DNA of 64,000 nt from Paenibacillus sp. E222 (GCF_013401555.1 NZ_CP058552.1:2790001-2854000); one strand, 5' to 3'; counted from the first letter of the stretch, positions 27,275 through 37,852 are shown. The notes: generated by a model not told the origin, from the letters alone. Numbers and translations: made by a program.

Positions 27275-29557
27275 ATGGGATTGGTTCAAAAGAAGCAGAA
27301 TGACAGTGGGGAAGAATTGACAAAACCCGAGAAGGTTAAGCCCGAGAAGGTTCAGAAAGTGAAGAAAGAAAAAGGTGTTAAGAGTAAGACAGGGGATACT
27401 CCAGGCCAAAAGCCCTTTAAATTGGACGGGAGTAAGCTGAAGTCGGGATGGAACAAAACGAAAACCCAATTGAAAAAGCAGGACTGGAAAAATATTGGGG
27501 GAACAACGTTTACACAGATTAAGAAGGCTAATCCCGTTAAATCGGTAGGCGTTAAGCTGTTTTTGATCTTTTTTGCGGGCATCATGATCTTTGTCGTTAG
27601 TTTGGGTCTATTATCCTATGCGAAAGCCAAGGATACGATTGAGAAGAATGCATCCCGATCAAATCAGGAAACGATTGAACAAACCAAGCAAAAAATGGAC
27701 ATTATTCTGGAGCGGTTTGTAGATACATCCACTCAAATTTTCTTCGATCCGGAAATGCAGTCCTTGCTTCAGAAAATGTCTGATAAGAATTTGTCGGCAT
27801 ATGATACGTTTGTGAATTCAAGCTCCATCAACAAACAATTGTCGAATATTGCTTTTACGAATAAATCTATGGAAGCGATTTATCTTGTGCCGACAGACGA
27901 AACAAAATCGATAATGGGTACAGGAAGCAACAGCTCTGCCATGGGCGACATCCGTAAAGAAGGTTGGTATGATGAATTGGTTCAGGCGGGTGGATATCGC
28001 TGGCTGCCAACAGAAGCCAAAGAGGATGGCAGCACACCCACGTTCCGCATTGCCCGTTCGATGAAAAACCTGCAAGGGACTACCCAGTCCTATGTGTTAA
28101 TCATTGAATTGAAATTGGAGGTTCTGGAGCAGCAATTGAAATCTCTTGACTTGGGTGAAGGCTCAGTTCTTCAACTCATTGCTCCGGACAACAAGGTTGT
28201 AGCTTCAACGATTGCTGATCGTACAGGGAAAGATACGGATTTGACTTTTGTTAAAGAGTTGAAAGAAAAATCCGGCAGCACGAATACGGAGTATACGGTG
28301 GATGGAAATTCAACCAATATGCTGGCTTCATATAGCACCATGGATTCATCCGATTGGAAACTGATCGGGATGGTTCCAACATCTATTCTGGTGAAAGATG
28401 CTAAGGGTATTCTGACGTTGACCCTGTGGATGGCATTGGTTGATGCGGCTATTGCGATTCTGATCGGTATTTGGATGGTTCGCATGATTGCCCGTCCAAT
28501 GGGTAAATTGAAAGATCTGATGCAAGAAGGGGCAAAAGGGAACCTCAAGGTGCGTACACCTTATAGCTCCCAGGATGAAATTGGTCAATTATCGGCTGCA
28601 TTCAATCTGATGATGGAGCAAATTACGAAACTCGTGGAGCAAACCAACCGTTCTGCACAGGAAGTATTGGATACGGCTTCTGAGCTGAGCAGTGCGTCCA
28701 AGAAAACAGCAGTCTCTGCTTCCGAGATTGCCGTAGCCACTGAAGAAATTGCAGGTGGAGCAAGTAGTCTGGCAACAGAAGCAGAGCGTGGAAATGAATT
28801 GACCGACAATATCTCCCGTCAGATGGAGAGTGTGGTTGCCGCGAATGAACAAATGGGTGATTCAGCCCGTCATGTAGAGAAATCTAGTCAGACAGGTACA
28901 CAGCATCTGAATCAGTTGATGACCAAAACGCAGAAGACAGAAGAAATGATCGGTGCGTTGGTAAACAAGGTGGATTCCTTGAAAGACAGTACGTCCTCTG
29001 TTCTGAAGGTGCTTGACGTCATGCAAAATATTACCAAGCAAACGAACATTCTTTCCTTGAATGCAACCATTGAAGCCGCTCGTGCCGGTACAGCTGGACG
29101 TGGATTCATGGTGGTCGCGAATGAGGTTCGCCAGTTGGCTGAACAATCCAGACAGTCCATTGATATGGTCGGCGACATTACCGACAAGATTATGACCGAA
29201 ATGAATGAGACAGTGGATCAATTGTCTGCAGCGTATCCGTTATTCAAGGAACAGATGGATGCCGTAAAAGATACTAATGTAATATTTGCTTCAGTGCAGC
29301 AACAAATGGGTGCGTTTGTTGAGAGTCTGAGCATGGTCACTGGCTCAATCGGAGATTTGAATCAATCTCAAGGAACGTTGTCCGAAGCGATGAGTAATGT
29401 CAGCGCAGTAGCTGAACAATCATCTGCAACATCCCAGGAAGTTGCCTCCTTGAGCAGTGAACAACAAAATATCAGCAACCAACTGGTGAATTTGTCAGCA
29501 AAACTGGAGAATGTATCAACAGAATTGAAAGATACATTGTCTCGCTTTACAGTCTAA
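27275..29557 (+). CDS. Methyl-accepting chemotaxis protein with a lysine-rich cytoplasmic N terminus
   Basis: A 760-residue chemoreceptor. Residues 1-92 are hydrophilic and rich in Lys ([17 protein letters not shown]), then membrane helix 1 (94-115), an extracellular dCache-like sensor (120-375), helix 2 (about 380-405), HAMP (about 405-460) and the signalling hairpin with its tip near [15 protein letters not shown]. Typical receptors have fewer than 15 residues before helix 1, so the 90-residue basic tail is unusual. The ligand is unknown. The ATG at 27275 has CAGGTGA close by; a TTG two codons later is an alternative. It stands alone where Bacillus has udk and greA. Confidence 0.9.
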   Translation: MGLVQKKQNDSGEELTKPEKVKPEKVQKVKKEKGVKSKTGDTPGQKPFKLDGSKLKSGWNKTKTQLKKQDWKNIGGTTFTQIKKANPVKSVGVKLFLIFFAGIMIFVVSLGLLSYAKAKDTIEKNASRSNQETIEQTKQKMDIILERFVDTSTQIFFDPEMQSLLQKMSDKNLSAYDTFVNSSSINKQLSNIAFTNKSMEAIYLVPTDETKSIMGTGSNSSAMGDIRKEGWYDELVQAGGYRWLPTEAKEDGSTPTFRIARSMKNLQGTTQSYVLIIELKLEVLEQQLKSLDLGEGSVLQLIAPDNKVVASTIADRTGKDTDLTFVKELKEKSGSTNTEYTVDGNSTNMLASYSTMDSSDWKLIGMVPTSILVKDAKGILTLTLWMALVDAAIAILIGIWMVRMIARPMGKLKDLMQEGAKGNLKVRTPYSSQDEIGQLSAAFNLMMEQITKLVEQTNRSAQEVLDTASELSSASKKTAVSASEIAVATEEIAGGASSLATEAERGNELTDNISRQMESVVAANEQMGDSARHVEKSSQTGTQHLNQLMTKTQKTEEMIGALVNKVDSLKDSTSSVLKVLDVMQNITKQTNILSLNATIEAARAGTAGRGFMVVANEVRQLAEQSRQSIDMVGDITDKIMTEMNETVDQLSAAYPLFKEQMDAVKDTNVIFASVQQQMGAFVESLSMVTGSIGDLNQSQGTLSEAMSNVSAVAEQSSATSQEVASLSSEQQNISNQLVNLSAKLENVSTELKDTLSRFTV

Positions 29558-29575
29558 TTCGAAGCTGTTTGAAAG

Positions 29576-29604
29576 CCTGTCCCTAATAAGGGACAGGTTT
29601 TCTT
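29576..29604 (+). terminator. Terminator after the chemoreceptor
   Basis: CCTGTCCCT / AGGGACAGG with loop AATA, followed by TTTTCTTCTT, 18 bases after the stop. Confidence 0.85.
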
Positions 29605-29670
29605 CTTGTTACCGGATAATTCCATTCCGAATGAAGAATACTATGCCAAAACGCTGAACGGGGTGGTCTG

Positions 29671-31473
29671 ATGCAAGTACAACTGAAGCGGCGCATTTAT
29701 ATTGCATGTATTCTTTTTACGGGTTTATTTTCTTTGCTGATGATTCGTTTGGCTTGGGTTCAAGTCGTTCAAATCAATCGCACGATGCCAGGATTTCAAC
29801 GTACCGTTCGTGAGATGTCCGTATTGCAGCGAGAGCGTGGAGTGGTATTGGATACGGGACGAGGACAGTTTATCGATTACAAAGGGCGGCCCCTAACAGG
29901 TAAGCTGGAATGGGGGTTGGTCCTTTTTCCGCATCCAGATCAAACAAGTCATTCATACCCATCCACAAAATCGGAAGTTAAGGAATTGGCGGCTCTCTTA
30001 CATACTGATGTGAATTCGTTACAAAAGGAATGGAATCAAGGGAACGCACCCCACTTCTGGACTGCAGGTGCCAACCAGCCGAACCCATTGACTGAGTCTC
30101 AGGTTGCCCGACTACGTGAATTGAAGACAGACGGAGCGAGTGTGTATCCTCTTATGACACGTTATGGACAAGCCGCTACAGGCATGCAATGGTTGGGTTA
30201 TCTTGCTGAACAGCCTGAATTCCCGAACGCACAGTCGCGTCATAAAAATGAGGTGAAGCAGCCTTTTGCCATGAAATCTGGAGCAGCTGGGCTGGAAAGA
30301 ACAATGGAACCTTTATTGATGGGCATTGGACCTACCCTGTTAACACGCATGGTTACAGGTTCAGGAGAGGTTATTCCGGATATCCAGCCACGCGTGATTG
30401 CACCCGCGAATACACACTATCCATTGCGTGCGGAGACGACGATAAATATCGATTTGCAGCAAGGGATAGAGCAGATGGTGAGGAAGTCCGGTATGAAGGA
30501 AGGGGCTATCGTTGTGCTGGATGCGGCGAATGCAGACGTACGTGCGATGGTTTCGGCTCCGTTCTATAATCCGCAGCATGTGGACCCCAAACAAACGGCT
30601 TGGGCAAATCGTGCCGTGCAGGGGGCTGTGCCTGGTTCCATATTCAAAATCGTTACAGCCGCCGCCGCGTTGGAATATCACGCTGTATCCAAAGGGGAGA
30701 CTTTCCATTGTGGTGGCGAATGGGGAAAATATGGTCTGTCCTGCTGGAAGGAGCATGGGCATGGGACATTGAATCTGGAGCAAGGGTTTGCCGAGTCCTG
30801 CAATATTGTATTTGCTGAAACTGCCCGTCGGCTCAGTATAGAGCAGATGGAACGTACGGCGGATGCTTTGGGATTGGCACGTGCAATTGGGTGGGAGGGA
30901 AAGCAGGTTGCAGGTATGCCGGTACTGCAGCATTTTGATCATGAGGATGCAGGAAGAGTGAGACTGCCATCTGTCTCGCCACAGGATGAAGGAGCAAAGG
31001 TACAGACGGCTATCGGTCAACGGGACGTTCTGGTGACCCCGTTACAAGCGGCCAATCTGATCGTCACGCTCTTGCATGATGGCAAGGTAAGTGCTCCACG
31101 CCTCGTTCAACGTATCCGATATGCCGATGGCGATACGATGCTGGATATGCCGATGCATGATTCACCATCTTCAGCAGGACGAATCTCCCCAGCTACGGCG
31201 CATCAGCTGTTATCCTGGATGAAGAAGGTTGTTAGGGACGGAACGGGAAAATCCCTGCAACATGCACGGTGGCAAGTGGCAGGGAAATCAGGTACAGCAC
31301 AGGTACAGCAGCACGGAGAGAAGCGTAACCATCAATGGTTCATTGGGTACGGACCTACGGACCAACCCAAATATGCCGTAGCTGTCCTTGTCCAAAACGT
31401 TGCTCCAAGCAGCCGTCACCAAGCAACGGCGATGTTCAGAAAAGTGATGGACTATTTGGCCGAATCCTCATGA
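29671..31473 (+). CDS. pbpI: Class B penicillin-binding protein (PbpI/YrrR-like transpeptidase)
   Basis: A 600-residue peptidoglycan transpeptidase. One N-terminal helix (residues 8-28) anchors it; a pedestal domain follows, then the penicillin-binding domain with the catalytic serine in PGSIFKIV (SxxK), SCN in ESCNIVFAE, and KSGTAQV (KTG equivalent) near 540. The Bacillus gene in this neighbourhood is yrrR/pbpI (584 residues), which supports the name; SpoVD-type PBPs carry PASTA domains, absent here. GGGGTGG precedes the ATG. Its last 22 bases overlap the convergent AI-2E permease gene. Confidence 0.85.
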   Translation: MQVQLKRRIYIACILFTGLFSLLMIRLAWVQVVQINRTMPGFQRTVREMSVLQRERGVVLDTGRGQFIDYKGRPLTGKLEWGLVLFPHPDQTSHSYPSTKSEVKELAALLHTDVNSLQKEWNQGNAPHFWTAGANQPNPLTESQVARLRELKTDGASVYPLMTRYGQAATGMQWLGYLAEQPEFPNAQSRHKNEVKQPFAMKSGAAGLERTMEPLLMGIGPTLLTRMVTGSGEVIPDIQPRVIAPANTHYPLRAETTINIDLQQGIEQMVRKSGMKEGAIVVLDAANADVRAMVSAPFYNPQHVDPKQTAWANRAVQGAVPGSIFKIVTAAAALEYHAVSKGETFHCGGEWGKYGLSCWKEHGHGTLNLEQGFAESCNIVFAETARRLSIEQMERTADALGLARAIGWEGKQVAGMPVLQHFDHEDAGRVRLPSVSPQDEGAKVQTAIGQRDVLVTPLQAANLIVTLLHDGKVSAPRLVQRIRYADGDTMLDMPMHDSPSSAGRISPATAHQLLSWMKKVVRDGTGKSLQHARWQVAGKSGTAQVQQHGEKRNHQWFIGYGPTDQPKYAVAVLVQNVAPSSRHQATAMFRKVMDYLAESS

Positions 31474-32648
31474 TTCCCATGAGGAGCAGGTTCTTGCACC
31501 GAAGGCTCAGCATTCATACCAGGTGCGGCTCCACCCGGTGTGTCCATCACGAATGGTGAAGATTCAAATTCATCCTTCGGCAAGTGAATCCATTGCTGGA
31601 GATATCCTTGTTGCAGCAGTTCTTTGAGCAGAATTAGCAGCACCGGAGACAATACCACACCAGCCAGGCCAAAGACGGAGAGCGAGATCAGCATAAAAGA
31701 AAGCATCAAGTAAGCGGAAGAGACCCCGATTGAATTACCCGATATTTTCGGCTCCAGCAGTTGGCGTGTCAGCAAGGTTACAGCAAGGACTACAATTAAG
31801 CCAATCGCAAGGCTGCTATTGCCCACTATGAACAGATACACAATCCACGGAATGAATATAACTGGAACTCCCAGCAAAGGCACAAGGTCAAAAACGGCGC
31901 AGATGGCTGCGATAGTGAAGGCATTAGCAGTTCCAAGAATCAACAAGCCTGCATAAATCAATACAAAAGTGATCAGCATCATAATCATCTGGGCCTTCAA
32001 ATACGAACGGATCGTCTTGAACACATGATTACGCATAAATTCAAGAGCCAGCTTCAACGTTTTTGGTGTTTTGGCCCGGGCAAATTTCCGCCAGGATTCA
32101 ATCTCGATACTGAGAAAGAATGCGAGAATAATGGCAATGCCAAAATTGGTAATAAAGGAAGAAAACGAACTGAGAAAACCGATGACGATTTGTGCACCGC
32201 TGGTCACCCATTTGGACAGGAATCCGGTCAGTGTAGCAAAATAGTCATTAACCTTCTCGGTTATTCCGTCAGGTAAAGCATCCGACTTGTCCTGAATGAA
32301 ATAAACCAGATTGGTGAATTCACGCTGAATCATCTCAATATAATAAGGAAAATTATCCTGCAAATTAGAAATTTGGGATACGATAATTAATCCCAATCCA
32401 AAAAAGGCAGCGACAATAACCCCAAGAAACAATAACACCGAAATGGCGGCGCCCAGGGTTTTGGGCAACCCTTTGCGATGTAGAAATCTTGCCAGAGGTT
32501 CGATCATCCAATACACTATAAATGAAAGAAAAACTGGCGCAGCCAATTGATATAATCGGCTGAATCCGTACATGATAAAGTACACGGTTAAAACGAGCAG
32601 CGCAATGTCAAAGACGGTGCGCCCGTATTTTTTGTAAAGCGGCAGCAT
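31452..32648 (-). CDS. AI-2E family membrane permease
   Basis: A 398-residue protein with about eight membrane helices and the family boxes DLVPLLGVPVIFIPW and TRQLLEPKISGNSIGVSS, plus a disordered, proline-rich C-terminal tail (TPGGAAPGMNAEPSVQEPAP) that is not usual in the family. It resembles the YtvI branch that Firmicutes carry besides YrrI; the substrate is unknown. The ATG at 32648 is 9 bases from GGAG; the frame opens eight codons earlier within that site. The 3' end overlaps the pbpI 3' end by 22 bases without a terminator between them. Confidence 0.83.
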   Translation of the reverse strand: MLPLYKKYGRTVFDIALLVLTVYFIMYGFSRLYQLAAPVFLSFIVYWMIEPLARFLHRKGLPKTLGAAISVLLFLGVIVAAFFGLGLIIVSQISNLQDNFPYYIEMIQREFTNLVYFIQDKSDALPDGITEKVNDYFATLTGFLSKWVTSGAQIVIGFLSSFSSFITNFGIAIILAFFLSIEIESWRKFARAKTPKTLKLALEFMRNHVFKTIRSYLKAQMIMMLITFVLIYAGLLILGTANAFTIAAICAVFDLVPLLGVPVIFIPWIVYLFIVGNSSLAIGLIVVLAVTLLTRQLLEPKISGNSIGVSSAYLMLSFMLISLSVFGLAGVVLSPVLLILLKELLQQGYLQQWIHLPKDEFESSPFVMDTPGGAAPGMNAEPSVQEPAPHGNHEDSAK

Positions 32649-32834
32649 GGGCAGGGCTCCTTTGTACGTCATTAAGGTAAAAATTAGGATGCATTAATTG
32701 TACACGATAGCTATCTTTTTGGGAAAAGAGGATTTAAGAAAAGGCTGAATTATGATAAAATTAAAGGCGGTTTATTTTAGTTAGTGCTATATTATGGCAC
32801 GGTAATTCAGCATGAGAAGCGGGGAGTTTGTAGC

Positions 32835-34235
32835 ATGACAAATTTACTTCAGAGCATATTACTGTGGTTATTGTACATTTCATCGTTTTACGCCTTTATT
32901 CCGAGTTTAGTTAGCAGACTTTTCGGTTTTCGTGTGTTCAGGCGCGGGAGAAGTGAGACGGAGTTTTCTTTAACTTTTGATGATGGGCCGGACCCGAAAT
33001 ACACACCCAGATTGCTTGATTTACTGCGTCAGTATGAAGCAAAGGCAACGTTTTTTGTAGTCGGGGAGCATGCAGCCCGTCATCCTGAGCTCATCCAGCG
33101 CATACATGAGGAAGGTCACCTTCTCGGAATTCATAATTATATTCATAAAACCAATTGGTTGATGCGGCCTCGTACGGTTCGAGATCAGATTCAACGAACA
33201 GGTCAGATTATTCAGGAGGTTACGGGGGTAAGAACTTGTTATTATCGTCCACCATGGGGCATTATGAATCTGTTTGATTTTTTCAGTAAAAAAGATCGCC
33301 GGATTATCCTGTGGTCGTCCATGTTTGAGGACTGGAGAAGCAGTGTGGGCGTTGAAAAATTGACGGAACGAATGTTGAAGGAGCTAAGGGGCGGAGAGGT
33401 CATGTTGCTGCATGATCGAGGGACTACCCTCGGCGCTGATGCACACGCGCCGGAGCAGATGCTCCAGGCGCTCGAAGTCGTATTGCAGGAAGCAAACAGG
33501 CAGCAGTTGCACAGTGTACGCATCGATACGTTGATGGGAGGCGTTACGGTGAGCGAATCTAAAACTACAAGTCAACCACAAACACATTTATCACCCTGGA
33601 AACGGATGGTTGTTGCGTTATGGCTAGGTTGGGAGAAGTTGTTTCATTGGGTATACCATTTGCATACAGCGTCACCGGAGGACCCATTGCTGCATTACCG
33701 CTCCCGCGTATATCATGGAGCATTGGTCGAAATGGATGATGGTCATGTGATTCGTAACGGGGATCCAGTTATTGAACTTCATTTTGATAATAAAAAGCTT
33801 TTCGATCTAGGTATGACTTCACGCTCAAGTATGCATCTGGCCATTCGCATGATTCGGGCCATGGAACAGCAACTTCCTGATTTGGCTCGGCAGGTCGCCC
33901 TTCAACCTGAACTCCGTTCGGCTAAGGCTCTATACGGTGTGAGCATGATTAACCGGGGACCGGAGAAATTCGGGTTTACGGTTCGGGAACTGGCTCCTGG
34001 TCCGTTCAGTTCTGCATCCAAAGTGTATTTGAAACTTCTGCTAAGCGTCATTCATCCGGCAGGAACGAAACGTCTGAAGCAACGATCCGAACAATTGGTT
34101 CCAAAAATGATTGCTATGCCGCTTGACGTGCTGTTGGATCGATATGGTCAGCACGCACTGGTAGCAGCGACGGCGGAACATTCCTCTGAGCATTTGTTGG
34201 TTTCCGAACAGGATCTTGTACCTGAACGAAACTAA
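32835..34235 (+). CDS. Polysaccharide deacetylase (NodB domain) with C-terminal YkoP-like extension
   Basis: A 466-residue membrane-anchored protein: an N-terminal hydrophobic helix (residues 5-30), a NodB deacetylase domain (about 40-245) and a ~220-residue C-terminal region of unknown fold. The NodB motifs are TFDDGPD (metal Asp and base), GIHNYIH (histidines, without the usual Ser and Pro), YYRPPWG and VMLLHD. The domain removes N-acetyl groups from chitin or peptidoglycan sugars. The extension looks like the YkoP-type domain found after such deacetylases, which is an impression. The ATG at 32835 follows GGGGAG; upstream frame is open without a signal. Confidence 0.82.
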   Translation: MTNLLQSILLWLLYISSFYAFIPSLVSRLFGFRVFRRGRSETEFSLTFDDGPDPKYTPRLLDLLRQYEAKATFFVVGEHAARHPELIQRIHEEGHLLGIHNYIHKTNWLMRPRTVRDQIQRTGQIIQEVTGVRTCYYRPPWGIMNLFDFFSKKDRRIILWSSMFEDWRSSVGVEKLTERMLKELRGGEVMLLHDRGTTLGADAHAPEQMLQALEVVLQEANRQQLHSVRIDTLMGGVTVSESKTTSQPQTHLSPWKRMVVALWLGWEKLFHWVYHLHTASPEDPLLHYRSRVYHGALVEMDDGHVIRNGDPVIELHFDNKKLFDLGMTSRSSMHLAIRMIRAMEQQLPDLARQVALQPELRSAKALYGVSMINRGPEKFGFTVRELAPGPFSSASKVYLKLLLSVIHPAGTKRLKQRSEQLVPKMIAMPLDVLLDRYGQHALVAATAEHSSEHLLVSEQDLVPERN

Positions 34236-34252
34236 TCACGAAATGAATAAAG

Positions 34253-34302
34253 AAAAGGGTTGCCCTCCGCCGCATTTGGCAGAAGAGCAACCCTTTATTT
34301 AT
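34253..34302. terminator. Bidirectional terminator between the deacetylase and ilvD
   Basis: AAAGGGTTGC / GCAACCCTTT stem between convergent genes; the minus strand continues TTCTTTATTC and the plus strand ATTTATG. Confidence 0.75.
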
Positions 34303-34343
34303 GTTTCCGATAAAAGAAATTCATCGGATATCTTGTACATGAA

Positions 34344-36029
34344 TTAGATACTCAGTACGCCACCGTTGCTTGCATTCGTTACAAGTTTGGAATAACGAGC
34401 GAGGTAACCGGTTTTTACTTTCGGTTCAAAGCCTTTCCAACCTGCGCGACGACGTTCGAATTCTTCGTCACTGATATGCAATTCGATGATGCGGTTGTTC
34501 AGATCAAGTTCAATGATGTCTCCTTCTTCAACAAAAGCGATTGGACCGCCTTCAGCGGCTTCCGGAGAGATATGTCCGATACTGATTCCGCGGGATGCGC
34601 CAGAGAAGCGTCCGTCGGTGATCAGACCTACTTTGGCACCAAGGCCCATACCTACGATCTGGGAAGTAGGAGCGAGCATTTCAGGCATACCTGGTCCGCC
34701 TTTTGGTCCTTCATAACGGATAACAACAACATGTCCTTCTTTTACTTTGCCGTTCGCAATACCTTCGAGCGCTTGTTCCTGGGAATCGAAGCAAATAGCA
34801 GGACCTTTGTGATATCCACCAACCGAAGCGTCAACAGCACCAACCTTGATGATGGCGCCTTGTGGTGCAAGGTTACCAAACAATACAGCCAAGCCGCCTT
34901 TTTCGGAATGCGGGTTATCCAGGTGGTGGATGACATTTGTATCTTGGATTTCCTGACCTTCAACGTTCTCACGGATCGTTTTACCTGTTACCGTGATACA
35001 GTCGCCATGAATTGCACCTGGTTTCTTGAGCAATTCGTTCAGAACAGCACTTACGCCACCTGCATTGTGCACGTCTTCGATGTGAAGATCGGAAGCAGGT
35101 GCCAATTTTGCCAAGTGAGGAACGCGGTTAGCAACTTCATTGATTCGCTCGATTGGATACTCGATGCCTGCTTCATGAGCCAGTGCCAGTGTATGAAGTA
35201 CCGTATTCGTGGAACCACCCATAGCCATATCCAGTGCAAAAGCGTTGTCGATGGCTTCTACAGTAACGATATCGCGTGGTTTCAGATCCATTTTGATGAG
35301 TTCCATCAGTTGTTTAGCGGATTGTTTAACAAACTCACGACGCTCAGGAGCAACAGCCAGGATGGTTCCGTTACCTGGCATAGCCAGTCCCATCGCTTCA
35401 GCCAGACAGTTCATGGAGTTCGCAGTGAACATACCGGAGCATGATCCACATGTTGGACAGCCGAACTGTTCAAGTTCAAGCAAGCTCTTGTCATCGATTT
35501 TACCAGCTTGATAAGCACCTACGCCTTCAAATACGGAGGTCAGGGACAGAGCTTTACCATTGCTGTCACGACCTGCCTTCATTGGACCGCCGCTGACAAA
35601 CACAGTAGGGATATTACAGCGGAGTGCACCCATCATCATGCCGGGTGTAATTTTATCGCAGTTCGGGATACATACCATGCCGTCGAACCAGTGTGCAGAT
35701 ACAACGGTTTCCACGGAATCCGCGATAATGTCACGGCTTGGCAGCGAGTAACGCATACCAATGTGTCCCATGGCAATTCCGTCGTCAACTCCGATGGTGT
35801 TGAATTCGAATGGAACGCCACCGGCTTCACGAATAGCTTCCTTAACAATTTTACCGAATTCCTGCAGGTGAACATGTCCGGGCACGATATCAATGTATGA
35901 GTTACATACGGCAATAAATGGTTTGCCAAAGTCCTCTTCTTTAACGCCCGCTGCGCGGAGCAAACTGCGGTGCGGTGCACGGTCAAAACCCTTTTTGATC
36001 ATATCGGAACGCATCTTCTTGGCTGACAT
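34344..36029 (-). CDS. ilvD: Dihydroxy-acid dehydratase
   Basis: A 561-residue enzyme of valine, leucine and isoleucine synthesis that turns 2,3-dihydroxy acids into 2-keto acids using an Fe-S cluster. The cluster cysteines are visible in [33 protein letters not shown] and [28 protein letters not shown] and [13 protein letters not shown] are near the C terminus. Start at 36029 matches the family ([27 protein letters not shown]) with GGGGGGAAAT upstream; the frame is open 56 codons further without a start signal. It stands alone, away from other ilv genes. Confidence 0.96.
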   Translation of the reverse strand: MSAKKMRSDMIKKGFDRAPHRSLLRAAGVKEEDFGKPFIAVCNSYIDIVPGHVHLQEFGKIVKEAIREAGGVPFEFNTIGVDDGIAMGHIGMRYSLPSRDIIADSVETVVSAHWFDGMVCIPNCDKITPGMMMGALRCNIPTVFVSGGPMKAGRDSNGKALSLTSVFEGVGAYQAGKIDDKSLLELEQFGCPTCGSCSGMFTANSMNCLAEAMGLAMPGNGTILAVAPERREFVKQSAKQLMELIKMDLKPRDIVTVEAIDNAFALDMAMGGSTNTVLHTLALAHEAGIEYPIERINEVANRVPHLAKLAPASDLHIEDVHNAGGVSAVLNELLKKPGAIHGDCITVTGKTIRENVEGQEIQDTNVIHHLDNPHSEKGGLAVLFGNLAPQGAIIKVGAVDASVGGYHKGPAICFDSQEQALEGIANGKVKEGHVVVIRYEGPKGGPGMPEMLAPTSQIVGMGLGAKVGLITDGRFSGASRGISIGHISPEAAEGGPIAFVEEGDIIELDLNNRIIELHISDEEFERRRAGWKGFEPKVKTGYLARYSKLVTNASNGGVLSI

Positions 36030-36341
36030 GGTGTATTTCCCCCCAAATTTATAATATTGAGCAACATGAATGGAAATATAAATGGCAGTGCATCTGTCGT
36101 TTAATTTCATCCGTACTCTAAAAAAATTGACCAGTGATACTGGTTTCGAGCTTCCCGTAGTTTGTGAAAGTCTTTGCTGCTTTAAACCCGTGAACAACCC
36201 GGTTTTTCTATAGAGTCTATCACAACCGTCATCATATTTCTACAATTCAATAGAAAGAAGCTTCAATCCATTAGTGGAATGAAGCTTTCTTAATTTGCTG
36301 CACAATATCAGTCTATCTTTCACCATTGCTATGGGGATAGG
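36030..36341 (-). promoter_or_regulatory. Leader region of ilvD
   Basis: A 312-base gap with no gene. It must hold the ilvD promoter; on the minus strand only a TATAGA (near 36210) without a clear -35 is seen. A short AAACC/GGTTT hairpin lies near 36187-36208. I see no T-box consensus. Confidence 0.3.
36252..36292 (-). terminator. Hairpin after the KGG-repeat gene
   Basis: AGAAAGAAGCTTCA pairs with TGAAGCTTTCTT around TCCATTAGTGGA, itself a small hairpin. It lies 50 bases after the stop of the minus-strand KGG gene. Confidence 0.6.
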
Positions 36342-36593
36342 CTAACTGCTCCCGCCTTTGCGGCCAATCTCCCGATAGAATTCTTTATTATGAGTTTCGG
36401 AAGTTGCTTCTCCACCCTTGCGGCCAATTTCCTTATAGAACTGAGAATCGTGCGCATCTGAAGTCGCTTCTCCACCTTTTTTACCTATCATTTGGTAGAA
36501 GCTCCGATCATGCTTTTTGGATGTGGCCTTGCCACCTAATCTACCCGCTTCCTCGCGACTCATTTTGTGTTCAGACGTCTGTGGACGTGCCAT
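36342..36593 (-). CDS. KGG-repeat stress protein (GsiB/Em-like hydrophilin)
   Basis: An 83-residue hydrophilic protein, rich in Gly, Lys and Glu and poor in hydrophobic residues. It carries four copies of a ~20-residue KGG unit: AGRLGGKATSKKHDRSFYQM, GKKGGEATSDAHDSQFYKE, GRKGGEATSETHNKEFYRE and GRKGGSS. GsiB of Bacillus and plant LEA group 1 proteins share this unit and protect against drying and general stress. AAGGAGTGAT precedes the ATG. No SigB promoter was obvious. Repeat number commonly varies between strains. Confidence 0.88.
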   Translation of the reverse strand: MARPQTSEHKMSREEAGRLGGKATSKKHDRSFYQMIGKKGGEATSDAHDSQFYKEIGRKGGEATSETHNKEFYREIGRKGGSS

Positions 36594-36705
36594 TACAAAT
36601 CACTCCTTATATCATAAGTAGATTGTTGTAGCGCGTAATGCTACTTACCACAACATTTCCAGCCTGAAACAAGGCAATTCTAATGGAAAGGAGCAGGATT
36701 TCAGT

Positions 36706-37758
36706 TCATCTGAACCAGGAGGCTGGACGTTTTAATCCCCCCTGACGATTGAAGTGAACGCGGGAAATGTCGGGCTCAATGAGCGGCCGAAAGGCATGAC
36801 GGAGGGCTGGGTGGGCCAGCGTTATAGCGAACAGTAATGCAATGGAAACAATCACCGGAATGTACAAGCTGGTCTCTATATAATTGTAAACCCCGGACCA
36901 GACCGCCAGGCGAACGAGAAATCCATGTAAAAGGAATACATAAAGAGTACGTCTTCCCAGATCGGTCAATCTGGATGTTAATGAAGGGACCCAGGCGAGA
37001 AATAAAGCTCCCGATCCGATTTCAAGCGCATAGATGCCGAGTCTGTATATTCCTGCAAACCACTCATGGTGTCCAAGCTCTGCGTAAGTCATGCTCCCCA
37101 GTAACCAGCCTGGTGAAATGTTGAACGCTCCGAGTCCAATCCAACCAAGAAGAGCAGCAGACAACGTAGCAGCAATTCTACGGCCCCATCCGGATCGTAA
37201 ACGGGAGCGGATAGATGCTCCGTAGTCATACCCGATAACAAAGAAAGGTAGAAATACAAATGTTCGACTGAAGCTCAGCCAGAAACCATCCATAGGTAAA
37301 TATCCTGCACATACTCCCAGCATCACGGCAACGAGTAGTCTGTATAGCGGTTTCCAAGAGAGGGTAAGACGAAGCAGCAGCCGCCAGCAGAAATGACTTG
37401 CCAGAAACCAGAGCAATAAATAAGGTGCAAAGAAAGACAAACGCATATGCGGTGTGTGGAATACGGTGAAATCCATTATTGCATACAAAGACTGAAACAG
37501 AAGGTACTGTAGTGCAATCTGTATAAGCACATTACGGCCAGATGCACCTTTGAGTGTATGTCTGGCAAAGTAGCCGGTTACCCATACAAACAGCGGCATG
37601 TGAAACGTATATATCCACAGAAACAGAGCCTCTGCTCCTGCAAAACGTGTAATGATTGGTTCGAGAGCATTGCCCGCGAGTACACAGACAATGAGCATAA
37701 AGCGCAAGTTGTAAAAAAAGGAATCCTGATCTTCGTGAATGATGGCCGGTTTGGTCAT
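36706..37758 (-). CDS. Membrane acyltransferase 3 family protein
   Basis: A 350-residue protein with about ten membrane helices, of the acyltransferase 3 (OafA/fucose 4-O-acetylase-like) family: FYNLRFMLIVCVLAGNALEP at the start, FHMPLFVWVTGYFARH near residue 53 (the family HMPLF box), and YVFLLHGFLVRL near 285 where members carry a second conserved His. Such enzymes acylate surface sugars across the membrane. The acceptor is unknown and there are no polysaccharide genes beside it. GGGGG lies before the ATG. It diverges from kdgK. Confidence 0.85.
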   Translation of the reverse strand: MTKPAIIHEDQDSFFYNLRFMLIVCVLAGNALEPIITRFAGAEALFLWIYTFHMPLFVWVTGYFARHTLKGASGRNVLIQIALQYLLFQSLYAIMDFTVFHTPHMRLSFFAPYLLLWFLASHFCWRLLLRLTLSWKPLYRLLVAVMLGVCAGYLPMDGFWLSFSRTFVFLPFFVIGYDYGASIRSRLRSGWGRRIAATLSAALLGWIGLGAFNISPGWLLGSMTYAELGHHEWFAGIYRLGIYALEIGSGALFLAWVPSLTSRLTDLGRRTLYVFLLHGFLVRLAVWSGVYNYIETSLYIPVIVSIALLFAITLAHPALRHAFRPLIEPDISRVHFNRQGGLKRPASWFR

Positions 37759-37834
37759 GTTGTAGCCCCCCTGATAACCCTTGGCGATTGCAATCTGGTT
37801 CTGTAATAAGGGTAATATGGATGTGTATCATTCA

Positions 37835-37852
37835 TTGTGATATATTTCACAA
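37835..37852. promoter_or_regulatory. Perfect CRP/FNR-type palindrome
   Basis: TTGTGATATATTTCACAA: TGTGA-N6-TCACA with an extra matching base pair each side. It lies 77 bases upstream of the acyltransferase start and 128 upstream of kdgK. Bacillus Fnr and other CRP-family proteins bind this consensus. Confidence 0.55.

Noticed and set aside
36030..36341. T-box or branched-chain amino acid attenuator before ilvD
   Set aside because: No T-box sequence, no leader peptide rich in Leu/Val/Ile and no terminator in the right place were found.
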